This document shows positions 54,829 to 62,841 of a stretch of DNA of 64,000 bases, piece by piece. The notes beneath the pieces were generated by a model, which saw only the letters and a program-made list of their open reading frames with translations, was not told where the DNA came from and ran no database searches. Each line of letters opens with the position of its first letter. Within the stretch, counting starts at the first letter, position 1. The stretch lies in the NCBI RefSeq assembly GCF_000156395.1, contig NZ_GG703820.1, forward strand, positions 62,813 to 126,812, written 5' to 3'. The translations under genes and the position numbers were made by a program. This DNA is from Providencia rustigianii DSM 4541 (lineage in GTDB: Bacteria > Pseudomonadota > Gammaproteobacteria > Enterobacterales > Enterobacteriaceae).

Positions 54829-55357
54829 GGAATGGTAAAATTCACCCTCTTGGTAGATCCTAATAAATCGCCTTATTTATCCCCCTAAACGATGGCAGAT
54901 ATTTACCTTCAACAACCTTTATAGATCGTTGAATTGTTATCAATTTTTACAGACATAACTGTGAATTTTACTTATCTGATTTACTTCATATTACCGACCT
55001 CAATATTTACTACATTTTTGTTGCAATCACATGATAAATAACATGATATTTTAACTTTAAATATATCCCCCTTTTCTCCTTGGGTTGATCATTGATGCCC
55101 ATCATGGCAGTATAGCCCATCATTTTTTATCTATAATAAGAATATAAGGGAGATAACTTTCATAAATTTCAGTTGATAATTTAGTCAAAAACTAACATTT
55201 TCAGCGCCACGATTTGATGTATTTTATTGTGTTTTCTACCCCGTTTCTCACCAGAAACCCTTTCGCAATAACCTATTGTTTCATTCAGAAGGATAGATCG
55301 CCGTATACCTCTATGTGATTGGTATGCAAAAATAAAATAAAAACCAAGAAGGTCGTT

Positions 55358-57367
55358 ATGAGTCAAAACGTTACTGAAACTAAAAAAGTACGTACAAAAA
55401 TCAGTCCCCCGGTGTTTTATAGCTCAGCATTAATTATCCTACTTATCGTCGGTTTTGCTGCTCTAATGCCAGAAATGGCAGAATCCCATCTAAGTCATCT
55501 TCAAAAGAATCTATTTAACAACGCCAGTTGGTTCTATATTCTCGCTGTAGCAATCATTTTGCTGAGTGTGACTTATCTGGGACTCTCACGTTATGGACAA
55601 ATAAAGCTCGGTCCGGATCACGCCCAACCTAATTTTAGCTATGTGTCATGGTTTGCCATGCTGTTCTCTGCCGGAATGGGCATTGGATTGATGTTCTTCG
55701 GAGTTGCAGAACCCGTCATGCATTACCTCAATCCTCCTGTGGGCACACCAGAGACCATTGAAGCGGCAAAAGAAGCCATGCGCCTCACATTCTTCCATTG
55801 GGGGTTACATGCTTGGGCGATCTACGCCATCGTCGCATTAATACTGGCATTTTTCAGCTACCGCCACGGATTACCGCTAACCTTGCGTTCGGCGCTCTAC
55901 CCAATTATTGGTGACCGGATCTACGGCCCTATTGGTCATGCCGTCGATGTGTTTGCTGTAGTAGGAACTGTATTTGGTGTCGCCACTTCATTAGGTTTTG
56001 GGGTACTGCAAGTTAATGCGGGAATGAACCATCTGTTTGGCTTACCAGTAAATACGACAGTTCAAGTTGGCTTGATCATTACATTTACCGCCTTAGCTAC
56101 CCTGTCAGTCGTTTCCGGTTTGGATAAAGGGATCCGCATTCTATCGGAGCTTAACCTTGGATTAGCATTCTTATTATTACTGCTTATTGTGATCTTAGGT
56201 CCTACCGTGTTGCTGCTAAAGTCATTCGTCGAGAATACGGGGGGATACCTTTCTGAGATTGTCAGTAAGACATTCAATCTATATGCCTACGAACCCAAAT
56301 CGAGCGACTGGCTAGGGGGATGGACGCTACTGTATTGGGGATGGTGGTTATCATGGTCACCATTTGTCGGGATGTTTATCGCACGTATTTCCCGTGGTCG
56401 TACAATCCGAGAGTTTGTCACTGGCGTACTGTTTGTCCCAGCAGGTTTTACCCTAATGTGGATGACATTCTTTGGAAATACCGCAATTGATTTAATTAAA
56501 AATCAAGGTGCAACTCGCTTAGCCGAAACTGTTCAATCCAATGTCTCCCTCGCGCTATTTGAATTTTTAACTTACTTTCCATTCTCAACCGTACTGTCAT
56601 TTTTTGCGATGTTGATGGTGGTGGTATTCTTCGTTACCTCCGCTGACTCAGGTGCAATGGTGGTTGATACTTTAGCTTCAGGCGGTGATTCCGATACCCC
56701 AATTTGGCAACGTATTTTCTGGGCTGGTTTAATGGGTGTTGTCGCCATCACTATGCTACTGGCTGGTGGTTTACAAGCACTGCAAACCTTAACCATTGCC
56801 AGCGCTCTGCCATTTGCTATCGTATTATTAATTTCTATTTATGGGTTATTTAAAGCGCTACGAGTCGATGCCTATAAACGAGATAGCCAGCAATTAGCCA
56901 CCATCGCACCAACGGCTAGCCGTAATCCAATCCCATGGCAGCGCCGTTTGCGTAATATTGTCTATTTCCCGAAACGCGCACATGTAAAACGCTTTATGGA
57001 CGAGTCCGTAAAACCATCGATGGAGATGGTGTCAGAGGAATTAGCCAAGCAAGGCACTGTTTGCCATATTCATACTGACAAAGATGACCGTATCGGCTTT
57101 GAGGTAGATTTAGGCGACGATATGAACTTTTTATACGAAGTTCGCCTACGTTACTACATTCAACCATCCTTTGCGTTATCTGGCATGGGTACGGAAAATG
57201 ATGAAGAAAAAAGCGAAGAGCAGCGATATTATCGAGCTGAAATTCACTTGAAAGAAGGCGGGCAGGACTATGATGTGATGGGCTGGGCAAAAGAACAGAT
57301 CATCCATGATATTCTTGACCAGTATGAAAAGCATATTCACTTCTTACATCTGCTTGGTAAACAATAG
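55358..57367 (+). CDS. betT: BCCT family choline transporter, BetT-like
   Basis: 669 residues from ATG 55358 (AAGAAGG 5 bases upstream; the frame opens at 55319). Twelve spans of the LeuT fold, with the GMGIGLMFFGVAEPVMHYLN segment on helix 3 and the signature WTLLYWGWWLSWSPFVGMFI of betaine/choline/carnitine transporters, followed by ARISRGRTIREF. The cytosolic C-terminal tail of about 170 residues (from KALRVDAYKRD) is long, as in E. coli BetT, where it senses osmolarity. Choline specificity is inferred from this overall similarity. No betIBA genes adjoin it in this window, unlike E. coli. Confidence 0.88.
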   Translation: MSQNVTETKKVRTKISPPVFYSSALIILLIVGFAALMPEMAESHLSHLQKNLFNNASWFYILAVAIILLSVTYLGLSRYGQIKLGPDHAQPNFSYVSWFAMLFSAGMGIGLMFFGVAEPVMHYLNPPVGTPETIEAAKEAMRLTFFHWGLHAWAIYAIVALILAFFSYRHGLPLTLRSALYPIIGDRIYGPIGHAVDVFAVVGTVFGVATSLGFGVLQVNAGMNHLFGLPVNTTVQVGLIITFTALATLSVVSGLDKGIRILSELNLGLAFLLLLLIVILGPTVLLLKSFVENTGGYLSEIVSKTFNLYAYEPKSSDWLGGWTLLYWGWWLSWSPFVGMFIARISRGRTIREFVTGVLFVPAGFTLMWMTFFGNTAIDLIKNQGATRLAETVQSNVSLALFEFLTYFPFSTVLSFFAMLMVVVFFVTSADSGAMVVDTLASGGDSDTPIWQRIFWAGLMGVVAITMLLAGGLQALQTLTIASALPFAIVLLISIYGLFKALRVDAYKRDSQQLATIAPTASRNPIPWQRRLRNIVYFPKRAHVKRFMDESVKPSMEMVSEELAKQGTVCHIHTDKDDRIGFEVDLGDDMNFLYEVRLRYYIQPSFALSGMGTENDEEKSEEQRYYRAEIHLKEGGQDYDVMGWAKEQIIHDILDQYEKHIHFLHLLGKQ

Positions 57368-57376
57368 ATAGAAAAA

Positions 57377-57405
57377 AGGGGTTGAGTGCTATGCACTCAA
57401 CCCCT
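57377..57405. terminator. Bidirectional terminator between betT and hpaR
   Basis: AGGGGTTGAGTGC / GCACTCAACCCCT perfect 13-bp stem with a TAT loop. An A6 run on the left gives a T-run on the minus strand, so it is strong for hpaR; it also follows the betT stop by 9 bp. Confidence 0.92.
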
Positions 57406-57423
57406 GAATATTCTCTTGAACAA

Positions 57424-57876
57424 TTAACTTCTCTTCGTTCTATCCGCAATATTACTGTAATCTGGACTTTCCAACGCGATCAGCTCATCTAGCAACGCGG
57501 TCAATTGCTGCATTTTTTCTGGTGAGAAGGCTTGCTCAATTTTTTGATAACCTTCTTCAACTTCTTGACGCGCTTTATCATAAAGATCTTGCCCTGTCGG
57601 TGTCAGTGACACATACAGTTTACGCTGGTCATTCAACGGTTTTAAACGAAAGATCAATCCTTCACGTTCCATTCGCGTCAGAATACCGGTCAAGCTTGGG
57701 CGAAGAATACAGGTTTGTACTGATAGCTCATGAAAATCAATTGAACGCTTATCAGCCAAAACTCGAATAATACGCCATTGCTGTTCTGTCAAATTATATG
57801 ACTTCAATATTGGTCGAAAGAATCCCATTGCGGTTTCTCTCGCCTGTAATAATGCAATTGTCAATGATTCATGCAT
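57424..57876 (-). CDS. hpaR: HpaR, MarR family repressor of the homoprotocatechuate pathway
   Basis: 150 residues from ATG 57876, which gives the E. coli-like start MHESLTIALLQARETAM. The winged HTH is around residues 30-95: LTEQQWRIIRVLADKRSIDF, SVQTCILRPSLTGILTRMER, KPLNDQRKLYVSLTPTGQDL. E. coli HpaR represses the hpa meta-cleavage operon and its own gene and responds to 4-hydroxyphenylacetate and related aromatics. It is divergent from hpaG1, as in E. coli, with a 394-bp intergenic region. It ends at a strong terminator. Confidence 0.94.
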   Translation of the reverse strand: MHESLTIALLQARETAMGFFRPILKSYNLTEQQWRIIRVLADKRSIDFHELSVQTCILRPSLTGILTRMEREGLIFRLKPLNDQRKLYVSLTPTGQDLYDKARQEVEEGYQKIEQAFSPEKMQQLTALLDELIALESPDYSNIADRTKRS

Positions 57877-58270
57877 AAGCTTAAAACTCACCACTCAATT
57901 TAACGTTATTAAACACTCATAAGAGAGTTTAATGAGCCTCCGTGCTAGTTACGACAAGTAACAAACACCCTTTATTATCTTAAGTGCAAGAGTAGCATGC
58001 AGCAATAATAATCTCAAAGAAAAACCCTAAAATATTAATGAGTAAATAAACTTATTTAAAAAATATAAGTTAATTTATTGTGAATTTTTAAAAACTAAAA
58101 AAATAATAACAACACTAATAACAGTGCGTTACACATGTGACCTTAGATAATGTTAATGAGATCACAATTAAAATTAACATTTATACAAACCTATTGCTAA
58201 TTACAAATTTATACTTTATTAATATATTAATAATTATTCAAAAGTAGATTTCTTTAATAAGGAGTTGTCC
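57877..58270. promoter_or_regulatory. hpaR-hpaG divergent control region
   Basis: About 390 bp without a gene. It contains a CRP-like site TGTTAATGAGATCACA (58151-58166, TGTGA-N6-TCACA with one mismatch), about 105 bp before the hpaG1 start. The same area has a TGTTAAT / ATTAACA dyad (58151-58157 and 58173-58179) that could be an HpaR operator. E. coli hpa meta-operon control is known to combine HpaR and CRP; the sites here are assigned by pattern only. Confidence 0.6.
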
Positions 58271-58903
58271 ATGAAAGGCACTGTATTTGCCGTTGCCCTC
58301 AACCACCAAAGCCAGCTTGACTATTGGCTCGAGGCCTTCCAGCAAGCCCCTTATAAAACCCCACCTAAAACACCTGTGTGGTTTATTAAACCGCGTAATA
58401 CGCGAATTAATTCAGGGGACAACATTCTTCATCCAATGGGTGAAGAAGTGCAAAGTGGTGCCACATTGGCACTGGTGATTGGTAAAGATGCGCGCAAAGT
58501 TAGCAAGCAAAACGCGATGGAGTTTATCGCAGGCTTTGCGCTGGCAAATGAAGTCAGTCTACCGGAAGACACTTTTTATCGTCCTGCCATTAAATCCAAA
58601 TGCCGTGATAGCTTCTGCCCGATTGGCGAAATGGTAAACACTGATTTATCCGCGCCTATCGACATCATTACGCTTGTCAATGGCAAAGAAGTCGACAGAT
58701 GGTCAACCAAAGATTTAGTGCGAGATGCCTGCGATTTAGTTGCTGCACTGAGTGACTTTGCGACCCTAAAGCAAGGAGATGTCATTTTGTTGGGTACCCC
58801 TCATCAACGAGCCACCATTAAACCCGGCGATAAAGTGGAGATCCAAGCAGAAGGCTTCCCTAGCCTGAAAAACACGGTCGTTGCGGCAGGAGGACAACAA
58901 TAA
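58271..58903 (+). CDS. hpaG: HpaG1, N-terminal half of the homoprotocatechuate isomerase/decarboxylase
   Basis: 210 residues, preceded by AAGGAG. It aligns with the first half of E. coli HpaG (429 residues): MKGTVFAVALNHQSQLDYWL, APYKTPPKTPVWFIKPRNTR, FALANEVSLPEDTFYRPAIK, KCRDSFCPIGE, VILLGTPHQRATIKPGDKVE. This is one FAH-fold domain. In E. coli both domains are fused and convert 5-carboxymethyl-2-oxo-hex-3-ene-1,6-dioate by decarboxylation and isomerisation. Here the stop overlaps the next start by one base, so two separate chains are made. The two subunits probably assemble together. Confidence 0.93.
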   Translation: MKGTVFAVALNHQSQLDYWLEAFQQAPYKTPPKTPVWFIKPRNTRINSGDNILHPMGEEVQSGATLALVIGKDARKVSKQNAMEFIAGFALANEVSLPEDTFYRPAIKSKCRDSFCPIGEMVNTDLSAPIDIITLVNGKEVDRWSTKDLVRDACDLVAALSDFATLKQGDVILLGTPHQRATIKPGDKVEIQAEGFPSLKNTVVAAGGQQ

Positions 58904-59670
58904 TGAAACACGCCAAAATTCGTTATCAAGGTATCGAATATTCTGTCACTGTCGGTGACAACGAAGAAATAAAATTGCCTTCTGGAGACATTATTTCAGG
59001 GGCTTCTGCTGATGTTGAGTGGCTGCCACCCGCGCAAGGAACGTTATTCGCACTTGGGCTGAACTATGCTGACCACGCAGCAGAATTAGAATTTAAGCCA
59101 CCTGAAGAGCCACTGGTTTTTATCAAAGCAGAAAACAGCCTAACAGGTCACCGCCAAGTTTCTGTACGCCCAGATAATGTGGAATATATGCATTATGAAT
59201 CTGAGCTGGTAGTCATTATTGGTAAAAACGCGCGCAACGTATCTCCAGAAGATGCGATGGACTATGTAGCAGGCTATACCGTGTGTAACGACTACGCTAT
59301 CCGTGACTATTTAGAGAATTACTACCGTCCAAACCTGCGCGTAAAAAGCCGCGATACACTGACGCCAATCGGCCCTTGGATGGTGGACAAGTCCGATATT
59401 AAAGATCCACATAATCTGGCGCTGTACACCTACGTAAATGGTGAATTACGTCAAAAAGGCACGACTGCGGATCTGATTTTCAATATCCCATTTTTAATTT
59501 CCTATCTGAGTGAGTTTATGACTCTGCAACCGGGGGACATGATCGCAACCGGTACGCCTAAAGGGCTATCCGATGTGGTTCCGGGTGATGAAGTGATCGT
59601 GGAAGTTGAAGGTGTGGGCAGGCTGATCAATACCATCATCAGCGAAAAAGAGTATGAGGAGCGAGTGTGA
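58903..59670 (+). CDS. HpaG2, C-terminal half of the homoprotocatechuate isomerase/decarboxylase
   Basis: 255 residues, equal to the second half of E. coli HpaG plus an extra short N-terminal region (MKHAKIRYQGIEYSVTVGDN). The FAH-fold signature is clear: LFALGLNYADHAAELEFKPP, NVEYMHYESELVVIIGKNAR, CNDYAIRDYLENYYRPNLRV, and MTLQPGDMIATGTPKGLSDV. Metal ligands E-x-E and the following Asp of the fumarylacetoacetase fold are within YESELVVI and NDYAIRD. Start overlaps hpaG1's TAA (TAATG), and the stop overlaps hpaE's ATG. Confidence 0.94.
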   Translation: MKHAKIRYQGIEYSVTVGDNEEIKLPSGDIISGASADVEWLPPAQGTLFALGLNYADHAAELEFKPPEEPLVFIKAENSLTGHRQVSVRPDNVEYMHYESELVVIIGKNARNVSPEDAMDYVAGYTVCNDYAIRDYLENYYRPNLRVKSRDTLTPIGPWMVDKSDIKDPHNLALYTYVNGELRQKGTTADLIFNIPFLISYLSEFMTLQPGDMIATGTPKGLSDVVPGDEVIVEVEGVGRLINTIISEKEYEERV

Positions 59671-61136
59671 TGACTAAGATTAATCATTGGATCAATGGCA
59701 AAAACGTTGAAAGCAAAGAATATTTTGAAACCACTAATCCAGCGACGGGTGAAGTTTTAGCCGAAGTCGCCTCAGGGGGTCAAAACGAGATCAATCAAGC
59801 GGTTGCTGCGGCAAAAGAGGCGTTTCCTAAGTGGGCAAACACCCCAATGAAAGAACGCGCTCGCTTGATGCGCCGTTTGGGTGAGTTGATCGACGAAAAC
59901 GTGCCACAAATTGCACAAATGGAAACCCAAGATACCGGTTTACCGATCCACCAAACTAAAAATGTGTTGATCCCACGCGCATCCCATAACTTTGAATTTT
60001 TTGCTGAAATCTGCCAACAAATGAATGGTCGTACCTATCCGGTTGACGACAAAATGATGAACTACACCCTGATCCAGCCTGTGGGTGTCTGCGGGTTAAT
60101 TTCTCCGTGGAACGTACCCTTTATGACAGCGACATGGAAAACGGCCCCCTGCTTAGCATTGGGTAACACTGCCGTTCTGAAAATGTCTGAACTATCTCCA
60201 TTGTCTGCCAACCGTTTAGGTGAATTAGCCCTTGAAGCCGGAATTCCAGCGGGTGTTTTGAACGTGGTTCAAGGCTATGGTGCCACAGCCGGTGATGCGT
60301 TAGTAAAACACCAAGATGTGCGCGCAGTGTCATTTACAGGTGGCACCGCGACGGGTCGAGCCATCATGCAAAATGCGGGTCTGAAAAAATATTCAATGGA
60401 ATTAGGGGGAAAATCCCCAGTTCTCATTTTTGAAGATGCGGATATTGAACGTGCCATGGATGCCGCCCTATTCACCATTTTCTCTATCAATGGTGAGCGT
60501 TGTACTGCGGGCTCACGTATTTTCATTCAAGAAAGTATCTACCCTGAATTTGTAAAACGCTTTGCTGAACGAGCAAATCGTCTGATCGTCGGCGACCCGA
60601 TGGATCCGAAAACTCAAGTGGGCGCATTGATCAGCCAGCAGCACTGGAACAAAGTTTCCGGTTATATCCGCATTGGTATGGAAGAAGGCGCAACCTTGTT
60701 AGCAGGTGGTCCAGATAAACCAACGGATCTACCTGCTCATCTGAAAAATGGTCATTTCCTACGTCCAACCGTTCTGGCTGATGTCGACAACCGTATGCGT
60801 GTAGCACAAGAAGAGATCTTTGGGCCTGTCGCTTGCTTGATCCCATTCAAGACAGAGGAAGACGGTCTGCGTATGGCAAATGACATTGAATACGGTCTAG
60901 CTTCATATATCTGGACTCAAGATGTCAGCAAGATCCTGCGTCTTTCACGCAATATCGAAGCGGGCATGGTATTCGTTAACACCCAAAACGTTCGTGACTT
61001 ACGCCAACCATTCGGCGGCGTAAAAGCCTCCGGCGTCGGCCGTGAAGGTGGCGAGTACAGCTTTGAAGTTTTCGCCGAAATGAAGAACGTTTGCATCTCC
61101 TACGGCGACCACAACATCCCACGCTGGGGTGTGTAA
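59670..61136 (+). CDS. hpaE: 5-carboxymethyl-2-hydroxymuconate semialdehyde dehydrogenase
   Basis: 488 residues, NAD-dependent aldehyde dehydrogenase of the homoprotocatechuate route. Key sites: SPWNVPFMTATWKTAPCLAL (cofactor), SFTGGTATGRAIM, catalytic Glu in SMELGGKSPVLIFEDADIER, catalytic Cys in NGERCTAGSRIF, and EEIFGPVACLIPF. It oxidises the meta-cleavage semialdehyde to the diacid used by HpaF. ATG 59670 overlaps the hpaG2 stop (TGATG). A hairpin (61151-61176) and a repeat-filled 400-bp gap separate it from hpaD, unlike the tight spacing in E. coli. Confidence 0.95.
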   Translation: MTKINHWINGKNVESKEYFETTNPATGEVLAEVASGGQNEINQAVAAAKEAFPKWANTPMKERARLMRRLGELIDENVPQIAQMETQDTGLPIHQTKNVLIPRASHNFEFFAEICQQMNGRTYPVDDKMMNYTLIQPVGVCGLISPWNVPFMTATWKTAPCLALGNTAVLKMSELSPLSANRLGELALEAGIPAGVLNVVQGYGATAGDALVKHQDVRAVSFTGGTATGRAIMQNAGLKKYSMELGGKSPVLIFEDADIERAMDAALFTIFSINGERCTAGSRIFIQESIYPEFVKRFAERANRLIVGDPMDPKTQVGALISQQHWNKVSGYIRIGMEEGATLLAGGPDKPTDLPAHLKNGHFLRPTVLADVDNRMRVAQEEIFGPVACLIPFKTEEDGLRMANDIEYGLASYIWTQDVSKILRLSRNIEAGMVFVNTQNVRDLRQPFGGVKASGVGREGGEYSFEVFAEMKNVCISYGDHNIPRWGV

Positions 61137-61150
61137 GCTTACAACGCTTT

Positions 61151-61176
61151 GTGCTGGAAACCTTATATTCCAGCAC
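61151..61176 (+). terminator. Hairpin after hpaE
   Basis: GTGCTGGAA / TTCCAGCAC perfect 9-bp stem with an 8-base loop, 14 bp past the hpaE stop; tail TTTCCG is short. Partial terminator or intercistronic structure. Confidence 0.55.
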
Positions 61177-61283
61177 TTTCCGCTGAGTTCTATTGATACT
61201 CAGCATCGTTAAAACTGATAAACCAAGTCACTTCAGGTTGTTAGAAGAGCCACAACTTAGGCAGACTCAATGTCTTACCCTTA

Positions 61284-61330
61284 AGCAAAACGGCAAACGA
61301 TGGCATCTAGAGAAGCATACACAGTAAAAA
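61284..61330. repeat. Truncated copy of an intergenic repeat
   Basis: GCAAAACGGCAAACGATGGC and ATCTAGAGAAGCATACACAG match the longer copy at 61411-61530 (GCAAGGCGGCAAACGATGGC, ATCTCGGGAAGCATACATAA), then the similarity ends. It is a partial copy of the same element. Confidence 0.7.
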
Positions 61331-61410
61331 GCAAAATGATTCCGTAGCAAGCTACACCATTTTTTATTCTAAGTAATTTTGAATCAATGATAATTAATTC
61401 AGCTACTTAT

Positions 61411-61530
61411 TCTAAATAATTCGCGGTGTAGCAAGGCGGCAAACGATGGCATCTCGGGAAGCATACATAAGTATGTGACCCGAGTGACAGAGTAAAGCCA
61501 ACACAGCTACAACGTGAAGTATGACGAATA
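61411..61530. repeat. Intergenic repetitive element with inverted-repeat ends (MITE-like)
   Basis: About 120 bp with palindromic ends: GGTGTAGC near the left, GCTACAAC near the right, and ATTC / GAAT outer ends. A central hairpin CTCGGG...CCCGAG (61453-61485) has an inner CATAC-ATAA-GTATG. From memory this resembles a family of roughly 100-130-bp repeats scattered between genes in Enterobacterales such as Yersinia, Serratia, Photorhabdus and Providencia. It carries no gene. It ends 12 bp before the hpaD ATG, just ahead of its ribosome-binding site. Confidence 0.75.
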
Positions 61531-61542
61531 AGGGGAAATAAA

Positions 61543-62424
61543 ATGGGTAAACTGGCTTTGACGGCAAAAATAACACACGTCCCATCAATGTACCTATCTG
61601 AACTGCCGGGTAAAAACCACGGTTGTCGCCAATCCGCCATTGACGGTCACAAAGAAATTAGCCGTCGTTGTCGTGAATTGGGTGTCGATACCATTATCGT
61701 TTTTGATACCCACTGGCTGGTCAACAGTGCCTATCACATTAACTGCGCCGATCACTTTAAAGGCATCTATACCAGTAACGAGCTCCCGCATTTCATTCGC
61801 GATATGGAATATGAATATGACGGTAACTCTGAACTCGGCCGGATGATTGGTGAGGAAGCTCGTAAGTTAGGCGTCCGTGCTCAATCTCATGAAATTCCGA
61901 GCTTAACTCTAGAATACGCGACACTCGTACCCATGCGTTATATGAATAGCGACCGCCATTTTAAAGTGATTTCTATTTCTGCTTTCTGTACTTCTCACAG
62001 CTTTGAAGATAGTCGCAAGCTGGGTGAAGCCGTACTGACCGCCATTGAAAAATACGATGGAACAGTGGCGGTGCTGGCAAGTGGTTCACTGTCTCACCGA
62101 TTTATTGATGACCAACTGGCTGAAAACGGGATGAATAGCTATACCCGCGAATTCGATGAACAAATGGATAAACGTGTCGTAAAACTGTGGCGCGAAGGTC
62201 GGTTTGCTGAGTTCTGCAAAATGCTGCCTGAATATGCGGATTACTGCTACGGCGAAGGTCACATGCATGACACAGTGATGTTATTAGGCCTATTAGGCTG
62301 GGATAAATATGACCAGAAAGTCGAAGTATTGACTGATCTGTTTGCAAGCTCCGGTACAGGGCAAATCAACGCCATTTTCCCTCTGCCAAGTTTTATTACT
62401 GACAAGCAAGCAGCACAAGCTTAA
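61543..62424 (+). CDS. hpaD: 3,4-dihydroxyphenylacetate 2,3-dioxygenase (homoprotocatechuate ring cleavage)
   Basis: 293 residues, LigB-type extradiol dioxygenase that opens homoprotocatechuate with O2 and Fe(II). It is close to E. coli HpaD along its length: MGKLALTAKITHVPSMYLSE, VDTIIVFDTHWLVNSAYHIN, ELPHFIRDMEYEYDGN, LASGSLSHRFIDDQLAENGM, YCYGEGHMHDTVMLLGLLGW. His in ITHVPSM and in the THWLV segment and a downstream Glu are the expected metal/active-site residues. The ATG has AAGGGG just upstream; it is 406 bp downstream of hpaE because of the inserted repeats. Confidence 0.95.
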   Translation: MGKLALTAKITHVPSMYLSELPGKNHGCRQSAIDGHKEISRRCRELGVDTIIVFDTHWLVNSAYHINCADHFKGIYTSNELPHFIRDMEYEYDGNSELGRMIGEEARKLGVRAQSHEIPSLTLEYATLVPMRYMNSDRHFKVISISAFCTSHSFEDSRKLGEAVLTAIEKYDGTVAVLASGSLSHRFIDDQLAENGMNSYTREFDEQMDKRVVKLWREGRFAEFCKMLPEYADYCYGEGHMHDTVMLLGLLGWDKYDQKVEVLTDLFASSGTGQINAIFPLPSFITDKQAAQA

Positions 62425-62433
62425 GGGATACCT

Positions 62434-62817
62434 ATGCCACACTTTTATGCAGAATGTACCGATAATATTCGTGAAGAAGCCGCTCTACCAGAGCTGTTTT
62501 CCAAAGTAAATAGCGCATTGGCAGGAACCGGTATTTTTCCTTTAGCGGGTGTACGTAGCCGCGCTATTTGGCTCGATACTTGGCAAATGGCTGATGGTAA
62601 ACACGATTACGCATTTGTGCATATGACGTTAAAAATCGGCGCAGGTCGCTCCCTTGAAGATCGCCAAAAAACGGGGGAAATGCTATTTGACCTGATCAAA
62701 GCACACTTTGCAGATTTGATGGCAAAACGTTATTTAGCACTCTCTTTCACCATGGAAGAGCTGGACCCCGTTTTGAACTACAAGCAGAACAACGTTCACG
62801 CGTTGTTTAAGTCTTAA
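62434..62817 (+). CDS. hpaF: 5-carboxymethyl-2-hydroxymuconate isomerase
   Basis: 127 residues, the E. coli length. Tautomerase-like enzyme of the CHMI family; Pro2 after Met removal (MPHFYAECTDNIREEAAL) is the catalytic base. Other conserved stretches: SALAGTGIFPLAGVRSRAIW, DTWQMADGKHDYAFVHMTLK, IGAGRSLEDRQKTGEMLFDL, NNVHALF at the end. It isomerises the unsaturated diacid for HpaG. It is 9 bp downstream of hpaD and upstream of an MFS transporter gene. Confidence 0.95.
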   Translation: MPHFYAECTDNIREEAALPELFSKVNSALAGTGIFPLAGVRSRAIWLDTWQMADGKHDYAFVHMTLKIGAGRSLEDRQKTGEMLFDLIKAHFADLMAKRYLALSFTMEELDPVLNYKQNNVHALFKS

Positions 62818-62841
62818 TCATAGATGTCGATAGGGGGTAAT

